A stretch of 64,000 bases of DNA, taken from Xiphophorus maculatus. Its lineage: Eukaryota; Chordata; Actinopteri; Cyprinodontiformes; Poeciliidae. Positions 14,801-25,505 of this stretch are shown piece after piece. The first letter of the stretch is position 1. Each line of letters begins with the position of its first letter. The notes below the pieces were generated by a model. That model saw only the letters and a list, made by a program, of their open reading frames with translations. It made no database searches and had not been told where the DNA came from. Location: NCBI RefSeq assembly GCF_002775205.1, contig NC_036464.1, positions 28,971,008 to 29,035,007 on the forward strand, given 5' to 3'. The position numbers and the translations under genes are program-made.

Positions 14801-17800
14801 GTTCCAGAAGTTATTGCGATACACAATAATATTGTTGTTTTGCGACCATTTTCAGGTAAAATAATGGTAATGGCATAATAATGCAAGCACACATTCAAAG
14901 ACGAATAAACTTTAAATTGTAATGAACATTTAACATAAGAATTGGAAGACGTTTCAAATATCCAAAGTAAATAAACAAAATAACAGAAAAAGCTCACTCA
15001 GTCAGTGCTCCACAGGCACAGCCCAAAAATGTAATATGAAAGAGTTATATTTTTCATCTCTCATTTCAAAAGTCATTATATAAATTCCTCACACATAGAG
15101 TGAAATATTTCAGGTCTTCAGTACTCTGTATTTTCACGATTCTGACTTGGATAAGAAAACCCCAAATTTCTTATCTCAGAAAATTAGAACATTACATGAG
15201 ATCAATAAAAAAAACAATGTTTTGAAAAGAAATGTCAGGTTTTTGAAAAATCTGTTCATTTCTATAACTTGCATGACTTCCTTCATCAGTGCAGCGTGTC
15301 ATGGAGGAGACCGGCCTGTGGTTATGCTGAGGTTCTGGAAGTCCAGGTTGCTTTTGATAGAGAACTTCATGCCATGTTCTTTGGTTCTGGTGTCTCTCAT
15401 CTTCTTCCTGACTCCATAGGTTCTCTATGTGGTTCTGGTCAGTCCAGCCGAGCTAACCAAGCTCAGTACCAGCATGGTCTTTGAAGCAGCTTCTTGTTGC
15501 TGCTGGTACTTTTAGCAGCAACATGTAGCGAGTCCTGATGGGAAATGAATCTTGTTGTCCTAACAGAGTTTTCTGAGAGGCGGGTCAGGGCCGGTGTGGG
15601 GAGAGGGGAGAAGAGGCAGGCGGTCACCTTGCTGTTTTCTCAGCTGGCAGCAGTTATTGTAGCAATGTGGAACTCAGCTGAACTTCACGTTCTCTCCTTA
15701 TCTCAGCTCAGAACCAGAACTCTTTGTTTTCTGCTGGGCTGGAACATCTTGTTTCCTGTGTTTAACAGAGGGCCATTGGTTCCGACTTACAGAAAAACAA
15801 AGGTGTTTGGTGTCAAAAGTTATGTTTCAGATTTATTAAGTCAGAATCCAGCTACCTGGAAGAGATGGTTACGTTCTCAGATAGTCCAGAGGGTGAACTG
15901 GCGTTTCTGGTTATCTTGAAGTCATTTATTAAGCGTGACTCTCATCTCCCCGCCGACCTGCTGGACAGACTCCGACAAGTATCGTTTGTTTCTCTGCTTA
16001 GGTTCTGCTGGAGCTGCTGCAGGTCGGGGGTGTGGTCCAGTTCAACGAAGAACGGCTCTTCATGCTGGCAGAGAAAGCCAAGTTGTAAGCAACTAATCGA
16101 ACATGGTGATCTACATCTGAAGAGCGCCGTTTAAACATGAAAATCACTTCAGCATGTTTAGGGTGGAGGAAAAGGGTGGATGAGCGGCGCCACATGAGAT
16201 TGTGATTGACAGCGCTAATATGCTGGTTGCGATTGGCTGTTTCTAGTTAGCATTGGGAGAAGGCAGAGGAATTAAATTTTTTCAGAGACTATCTGTCTCA
16301 TACCAGACTGTCATGACATGGTGACAGTTTCAACAAATATGTAAAAAAAATATATATTTTTTTTTTATAAAAGTGACATTCCGCAGCTTTAACTTGTGAA
16401 GAAATCAGAATTACATCCCATTGTTCCATTTCACCAGTGGTTATTTCTGCTACACGATGCTGTCTGCCTTCTGCCCTCCAGCTACCAGATCTGTGAGTTC
16501 CTTTATGAGAAAAAGCATCTGTATGACCGCATCGTGGACTGCTACTTACAGGACCCACTTCGAAAGGTACCGACGTGTTTGGGTCGCACATAGTGTCACA
16601 GATTTCACACATTTTCACCCACATTAATTATTATTATTTAAGTGTACTGAAATAGAAGTATAACATTCTCATTGTACCATATTTACAATCTAGCAAAGCA
16701 AAAATGATTCCTGCTAAAATAATATGTTGATTATTAGACATTATATCAATGGTATTTAACGTATCATGTTGAGTCTAAAATATGGAGGAATTCAAATGCC
16801 TGCTAGGTTTAGCTTCAGATTTCAGGTAAATGTGCTGTTTGTGCAGAATATTGGATTCTTCTTCTTTTTTTTTGCTTTTCAATAATGAGATAACTAACTG
16901 AAATCAGTGTTTTATAGTTTTCTGTTGTGTTTGCATGTTAGGCGGAAATCTTCAGCTACATCCACAACCTGATGTCCATGCCGGGCTACAGCTCTGAGGA
17001 GAAGCTGAAGGTCAAGGAGAAGGTGCTGCAGCACATGCAGGTCAGGGGCGCTGCGGCTGCTGGTCAGATTGTAATGAGGAGAGACGGCGTCTCCCAGCAG
17101 CTCGTTCTCAGGGAGATGCATGAGCTGGACAGAACATGTTCTACGGCCTCATCTTGTTTTGTATTTGCATCAGTCATTCTATAGCAGGTGTGTTGTCGTA
17201 TTATACAACAGGAGCTGGTGAGCCTGGATCCTGGTAAATTAGCTGACCTGGTGGTGTGGCACTTCACAGAGGAGGTGCAGACCATCATCTCTGAGCTGCA
17301 GGTAAACAACACATCATCATCACTTCAGACAAACAGCTTTCAATTCCAGTTTTTTTAGATGCATCCTTTTCAGTGTGATGTTTAGGTTTAGAGCTGAGAT
17401 CAAACTTTAGGCTCAAATCTACATTTTGCTGCAGAGAATAACTAATATATTTCAGGTAGGTTTAAATTGAATCCACAACTTGGTAGCAGCAAAACTCTCA
17501 AGATGTGTTGTCATGGATACAGTAACGAGAAGTGGATAGAGTACTAAAAAATGTATACTCAAGTAATAATAGTACTACTACAACATATTTTTACTCAAGT
17601 AAAAAGTAGTCTGGGAAAAATTACTCTAGTAAGAGTAAAAAATGTTTGATAAAAAGGTGATTCAAGTACTGAGTCACTGATCTGAACATCTGTCATTTAA
17701 TATTTAGGATCTACATCAACAAACGGATCAAGATATAAAGTAAGGTGGAAATTTTGGTATTTTAGAGACGGAAGTGAAAATAATTAATGTAAATAACGTA

Positions 17801-20800
17801 ATTACTAAATTAAGCAAAATGAAAAAAAAATCCAAATCAGTTTATTTTAATATAAAACTTATGAAACTCCATGTGTTTCATTCTGTGAAGTTTACTCGCA
17901 GAGGGTAGAGGATCAAGAAATTTTGCCCAAGGAAGAGTAAAATTTCTCTTTCTTGAGTAAAAATATTACTCAAGTAAAAGGAAAAAGCACTGTATAGTAA
18001 AAAAAATACTTTTAAAAGTACATTTTCTCCAAAACTCAAGTACTCAAGTACATGTAACCTCGTAAGTATAGCTAGTTACAGTGACACCAGTCAGAGATGG
18101 TGTTGTTCAGATCTTGGTTGTAACCAGCAGTTTTTGGAGCTTTTGTTTTCTTTCTGTCATCTCAAAGCCATCAGTGTGTCCTCCTCTGACATCACCCAGC
18201 TGTCTTTGTTCTTCCAGCTGCATCACACTGGATGTTCACTGTTTTTCGGTCTGTGTGAAAACCCAGCAGATCAGCATGATCTGAAACACTCAGACTGACC
18301 AGCTTGCTACCAACAACCATGCTGCATTCAAACTTACTTCAATCACCTGCTTTATTCTGATGCTCAGTTTGAACTTCAGAAGGTCGTCTTCACTTCTTTT
18401 AGAGGCCTACAGGCATTGAGTTGCAATCATGGCTTATTCATTATCAGTGTTAACAAGCAATTAAGCAGTTGTACATAGTAAAGTGGTTTATTTCAGAAGG
18501 CTTCTCTGTGTGTGTCTCTGCAGGATGACAGTCTACTTTTCCAATTCCTCCGCTGCCTCCTGAAGTCTCAGTACGGTTTGCTTCCTTCCCCTTGTGTTTG
18601 ATAACCACAGACCTCCTGTTGTCCCTCCTGATCTTGGACTCTTTGTCCCTGCACTCTCTCTCTCAGGGAAGGATCTCAGGCCACGTCCCGGCTGCCTCTG
18701 GAGTCTGAATTTTATGAGCTTTTGCTGGATCTGATGTGCCGCTTTGAACCACAGGAGCTTTTGAAGTTCCTCCACACCTCCCAGCATTACAGGCTTGAGG
18801 AGGCCATACAGGTACTGTTTTTATGCCTCTAGAATGTTGTTGGAATTTACAAAATTCTTAATAAATGCTTTTAAAAAAACAGCCTAAAGACCCCTTATGA
18901 TGAGATGGAACATTAGATACAGGGTCTCCTCACCTGGACAAGGGCCACCAGGCCCCCCTCTGGAGTCAGGCCTCGAGGTGGGGTAGCTTACAGAGCTCTT
19001 TTATACCTAAGGGCTCAACCCAGAGAAGAAACATGGGTCCCTCTTTCTATGGGCTCACCAACTGAGCGGGTCAGGTGCAATGTGTGATGGGGGTTACTGA
19101 AGGTGGGGCCCTTGGCAGTCTGATCCTCGGCTATCTCCCAGGATATGGAAAGTCTCCTCTCTGGTGGGGAAGGAACCTGAGCTGATGTGTGAGGTTGAGA
19201 GGTTCTGGTTAGAAATAGTCAGACTCACCTCAATACACGGCCCTGGTTCTGGAACCAGTTTCCTTGCAAGGGGTTGGACACTCTGTCACTCTGGAGTTGG
19301 GTAAATTCATTGCCCTCCATCTCGGGTTTCATCTGGTTCTACCTGTGGTTGAGCGGGTTCTGACTGCTTGTTCTCATGCTACTGACAGCAATTCAGATTA
19401 TCCACCCTTCTTGGAGTCCTTGGAGGGGGTACTGGTGAATGCCCCTCCTGGGGACTGCCTTGTTCTGCCGGCGGACTTCAGCACTCACTTGGGCAATGAC
19501 AGTAAGACCTGGAGGGGCCTCCCTGATCGGAACCTGAGCAGTGTTCTGTTGATGGACTTCTGTTCTTGTCATGGTTTGTCCATAGCAAACACCATGTTCA
19601 AGCTTAAGGGTGTCCATATGTGCCCTTTGCACCAGGAAACGTTAGGCCGCAGTTCGGCCTAACTGTCGAACTGCGAAGATCAGATGAGATCAGTCTCATC
19701 TGATCTGCGGCTGCAGACACCCAAGTGTCCGAGATCTGCGGAACTCGGACACTTGGGTGAAGAGAGGGGCAGAGATGTCCACTGACTACTACCTAGTGGT
19801 GAGTTGGCTCAGATGGTGAGGGAGGATAGTGTTCAGACCTGGCAGGCCTAAAGGTAATGTGAGGGTCTGGTGGGAATGCCTGACAGAATGAGCTTCAACT
19901 CCCACTTCTGGGAGTGTTTCACGTTCTTGTTGTCATGGCAAGGAGAGCAGCACTTCATGTAAAGAGGCTCTAAATGTGGCCGGTTGATAGACTGTCCCTG
20001 GATGCTGTTGTATCTAATGAATGGTGTCAATCATCCAGTAGGGGGAGCTAGACAAATCATCAGTCTGGACTTCACAGTAGTCTCTCTGCAAAAGAAATGC
20101 TTCCCATCCGTTTCATACTGCCTCTATCTGTTAATCAAGCAGGAAGGGATGTGATCATTCTTTATAGTCCATGACTTTGTCTCCAGATAACAGAGAAGTA
20201 CCACTGTAATGAAGCCAAGGCTTATCTGCTGGAGAAGAAGGGAGATATTCCTGGAGCATTTGCTGGATTGCTGCAGGTACAGATCATATCATTGTACTCA
20301 TGAATTCACTTTTCCCACTTTCCTGAAAGTAGCTGCTTCAGGTGGGAGTTTTAAATTAAATAGGGTGGTGTGTTAGCTAGCCGCTGTTTTCACTGAATGT
20401 TTGCATTTCCCCTGGAAGACCCTGAAGGACAGACTGGATGTCCTCGCTGCAGAGATGAGCGGCAGCATTGGAGGAGGAGTTGACGGACGGGACGAAGAGG
20501 AAGCGAATGGTGAATTCACACTGACGACGGTGAAGAGTTCACTCAACCAAATGATTCTCTTCTGTCATCGAAACTGTCAGAACCTTGATCAAGAGCAAAG
20601 GAAGGTGAGCAGAGTGTTTGTGGCGGGGAACTGAGGGAGCTACATCTCTACAGCTGATGGTTCTCTTTTCTCACAGGATCTGTGGTTTCCACTCCTGGAC
20701 ACCATGATGGCCTCTCAGAAGGAAGTCATGGGGCTCAGCGATAAACACATCTCAGATGGTGAATATGCACACCTGCACCAATAGTTTGAAGTTTTTTGCT

Positions 20801-23800
20801 CAAAATTGCACAAACATTATGTGGAGAAAAACGTAAAAATGCTCCGGCATTGAGTTTTCACTGATTTGACCCTGTAGAAGGCAGGGCTAGATCCCTGGAC
20901 CCAATAGTAACATTGCTTAACCTCCTGCTACGCTAATCAGACGTTCTGTCTGCACTGATGAAGATTCACTCACCTCAGCATGTTGAATGCTTGGACAGCA
21001 ACACAAACTACTTGCTTAATAATTCAGCTAATATTTCGGAGCACTCGTGGAGCAGATGTCAGTATTGTTAAATGGTTCAACAAGAAGTGGCAGAATTTGA
21101 TGTTGCGCTAAATGCTCTTCATATCCCGATGTTTGCTCCAGCTCTACTTTAAAGATCTCTATATGATTGTCTAAAGAAAAACAGCATGTCTTTTAAAATG
21201 ACAACGATTAGAGAAAATTTTTTAAAAACCATTATTGCAGAATATTACAAATATAAGCTCCCAAAGTAAGAGAAAGTAGCTGTGAACCCCCTTGTTCTGG
21301 ATGTAAGAGATACATCAAGGCTCTATTTCAGGCTCCATTGTCTTCTTGTTAGTTTATCTTGTGATTGCTAAAAAAAAGAGAGAAAGAAATAATACCCGTT
21401 CTGAGTTTCATTGATGACTATTTATTTAAATCTCCACTGGGATTAATGAAGTTTTGTTGAGGTGAATTTGCTCAGCAGATGACCGCCATGTTTCTGTTCA
21501 GGCTATGTCAAATGGTCCTAAGCCGCTTTTACGACTCTCAGCCTTCAGGTCAGCTACAGCTGTATGTTCTAACATGACTGGAGATAGCATGGACAGACTA
21601 GTGGAAGAGGAGAACCTGAACATGAGATGATATGTTTCTGTTGTTTGAGAAGCAAGGCTTGTTGTGATTAGTTTAATGACGGTAAGATGTCATTTAACAT
21701 GACATGCTACTGTCCTTCGTCCAGGGCTGAAGGAGATGACCCTGAAGGTTCTCAACTGTATGAGCAGCTTTATTTCACTTCCTGCCATCATTCAGCAGAT
21801 CCTACAGGTGAGTATATGTCATTCGTCAGTGATGATAGATTAGCGAATGAAACAATGTATTTGAACAATCAGTAAAGACAAAAGAAATTGCGTTGGTCGG
21901 CTCCTGACACGCTAACATTAGATGTTGTCTTAACCAGGGAAACGGTAGGCTTCACCAGCAGTCAGCACTCGCTCACAGTCAGTGCTTATTGAAAGTATTC
22001 ATACCCTTGGGTGTTTTACCATTTTTATTGCTTTCATCAATCAATCATGGTAGACATTTTGACTTTATGTCAAAGAAAATGAACAAAAAAACCTTTAACG
22101 TCAAAGTGAAAACTGATTTGTTCACAGTAATGACAATTAAATTAAAACGTTCACTATGAAATAACTGGTTGCATAATTATTCACCTCCTTCCCAGGCAGT
22201 ATCCCAGCAGGGAGTCTGGGTCTCAGTAAAAGTGTTTTCATTGCAGTTTTGCAGAAAACGCCAATTGTAATACGGCTCATTTTAAACCAATTCATTCTTG
22301 TGCAAAAACGTTTGATCAAAATCGTGAGTTTGTTCAAAATTGACGTTTCCTTTGAGGGAATACATTCACTGCTCTCAGAGTGCTAGCAACAACTGACTGG
22401 ACCTCTATTAAGTTCGGTCAGTCACTTCAAAGGGGGAAGTGTTTATGAAATCACTTACTTTTTGTCAAATATTTTTATTTAACTCTCATTTGGTAGAAAC
22501 CAGTTTCCACTTTGACATATAAGTTCTTTAATGTGTGTTTTTTTTTTTAAATGAATTGATTTGTGAAATCAATAAAAAGGATAAAACATCCAAGGGGATG
22601 AATACTTTTTATAAGCACTGTTGGCTTACTTCCTTTTAAGTCAAGCCCACAGTATTAGTTACTTATGCAGCGTTTAGTGGAGCATCCGATCATTTTTATC
22701 AAGAATTCCAGTTGATATGTTAACTTGTGTTGCTGGATGGTTTTAATCAGGATCCAGTTTATGGAAGAGGAAAGCTGGCGGAGATCCAGGGACTCATTCT
22801 GGGCATGCTGGACACGTTCACCTATGAACAGGTAACGCTTCGTCCACATGTCTTTATTCAGGGACATGTGGACTACAACTGAAACCAGATACTTTGTGTG
22901 TGTGTATCTTTTTTATGAAAGACACCAGCATTTCCCCCAGTGTATTACAAGCCTGGCGGGCCACCAGGCTTTACTTGTGCCCCCACCAGGCTAAGCATTG
23001 CTAATTTATTTAAGTCTTTTTAAAATGTTTGCATTTTTTTAGACTTTATGGTTGGTGTTCAGGTATTAATCGTCTAATCTTTCAACAACACATCATTATC
23101 AAGTGATATTTTCAATATTGTCAACTTTTAAAAAAAATGTAACTCAAAAACACAAAGGGCCGCTGGATGAATGACTGCCTTAGCACCAAACCTCCAGGCT
23201 TAGCAGGTTTTCTGGGGGAAACTTTGGACACACATTTTTTTTTTCTTTTTTCGCTGTCTGCAGTTAAATCAGAGCACACTCTTGTTTTAGTTTAGCTAAA
23301 ATCACCAACATTATATATATTTGCTAAATGCAAACCATGCATTTGGTAAAGTTTACTTATACCAAATGTACGTAAGCTTTTGAATTTGAGGAAAGTTCTG
23401 AAAAATATTTCCAAAAAAGGGTTCTCAACACGTTTTCTGGCATTTAGTAAATCGGCATAATTTGGGTAAATCAAACTGACCTAAAACAAAAAACTTTGTT
23501 TTAGGTCTGATTTAACTTTTGACATTGAGAAAAAAAATATGTACATCTTTTTATTCAGTGTACGTAAATATCTGGTCTCAGCTGGCTTGTATAAAACATC
23601 TACAGTGATCATCATTTAAAAGTTGCTTTCTGTATTTACTCAGGTTATTTTTATCCAATATTAAATTAGCTTGATGATCTGAAACATTTTTGTGACAAAA
23701 AAAAATAATAATTAAAGCATAGCATTCAGTAGACACCTTTTGGTGAAAGAAGCAGTAAGAAATGTGCCTGTCTCTCAGACTCTGCTTGAAACAACAACAA

Positions 23801-25409
23801 ATCTGCTGAACCACGACCTCCACTGGTCCCTGGCACACCTCCGCTCCGCTGTCACCAAAGGGCTTCATCCCCGTCAGGACTGCTGCAACATCTGCCTGCA
23901 GCACTACAAGAGGAAGCAGGACGCGTCCGAGGAGATCATCGTGTTCAGGTAACACGGTCTGTGACTGCAAAGTGAAAACCACTTGATTATTTCTGCTGCT
24001 TCCACACTGGAAACTACAGAGGCCCCTAAGGGACACGGGGGAATTTTTGTGCTTCTTTTGCATTACCGCACAATACTGTATTAGTCAGTCCATGCGGCGT
24101 CTTGAATACTGAAAGTCTTTCTTGCTACAGTGTAAGGTTTTTGTAAGGTTTTTCCATGTGTGCTAGTATCTCGTTTGTGAGATATCTGAAGTTTATGTAT
24201 TTTTTCTTTAGGACACAAACGCACTGCAAACTTATGTGAAAAATCCAAAAGCAAAACAAGTCAAACATGAGCTTTGCCTTCTCTCCTCTAAGACACAAAC
24301 TGAATCTTTTTGTGAGAAGGAAAAAAAAGAAAGAGACTGATGCATCCAAACTATCTGGACTGTTTTTGAATTATTTCATGGATAGTGAAGCCATCTGACA
24401 GGTTTTTGTTTTTTGTAGTCTGAATGGTTAATGTAGATCTGTTTTCCACCTTACACACTCAAGCATTATTATTACATACTGCAGTGCTATTACATAATGG
24501 GGCATTATGTACCTCTCTCTCTGGATGATACTTTACAAGGTTCCCTCTGACCTCTGCGTGTTTTCCAGCTGCGGCCACCTGTACCACCTGCAGTGCCTGC
24601 AGCAGAAGGACTGTGGGTGGGGCGCGGCCTCAGAGCCGCAGCAGCCATGGAGGTGCTACAAGTGTTCCTCCAGCCATGGAGGAAGGGGCGGGGCTTGTTC
24701 TGAGCCAAACAGAAGCCGCAGCGCGTCTCTAGCCCAGGTCAGTGAGTTTGTGCTAATCACGAGGAAAAGTTTATAAAGCACAACTCCAAACGCCATGAGC
24801 TGACCCAAACTGAGGACAGCTACTCTATTAGTGTGCAGCGAATTCATTTGTTCGTTGTGGTTTATTTCTGTGGCTAATATCTGAGGCTAAGGAAAATGTT
24901 GAGTTTTTGTATTGACAGTCTATGAAATAGCTTTGAGCAATAGTTGTCCTCCCTACAGCAGTCCGAGGTCAGAGGTCATAGTAAGTTTAACTTATTTAGA
25001 ATCCATTTTAGCTGCAGCAATGCTGCCGCTATTCTTACAGTGGTTCACACATCACTTCATTACGTCACTAAAAGGATTTTTAGAAATGAAATACAAACAA
25101 AACACAAAAAAACAAAAAAAAGAAACGACATGGCAGACTATGTGTAATTTTATGTTAAACACATAATTAACTCAAGTGTAATATGTTGAGTTCACAAACA
25201 GGAACTTACATTGTTTGCAGTTTACTCAAATGTTGTCTCATCTGCCTGTAAAATTTTTTACTGTCATTAAATATAACATCAGTTGGCATTAACTTCCAGA
25301 GCTGTTGGGGTTTTCTGGTTTCAGGATAAACTAGAGCCGGGCAGACTAGAATTACTGTGTGTCATTTGATATTATCATTTTGTGTTTGTGTGTTATGTGT
25401 GTATGCGTG

Positions 25410-25505
<96 letters not shown>

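Noticed and set aside
18571..18600. VPS8 donor at TACG|GTTTGC
   Set aside because: It breaks the frame with the exon at 18667; the donor CTCA|GTACGG at 18571 restores it.
23578..24063. 161-codon minus-strand ORF
   Set aside because: Antisense shadow of the VPS8 exon at 23779-23948; no family resemblance and no splice context.
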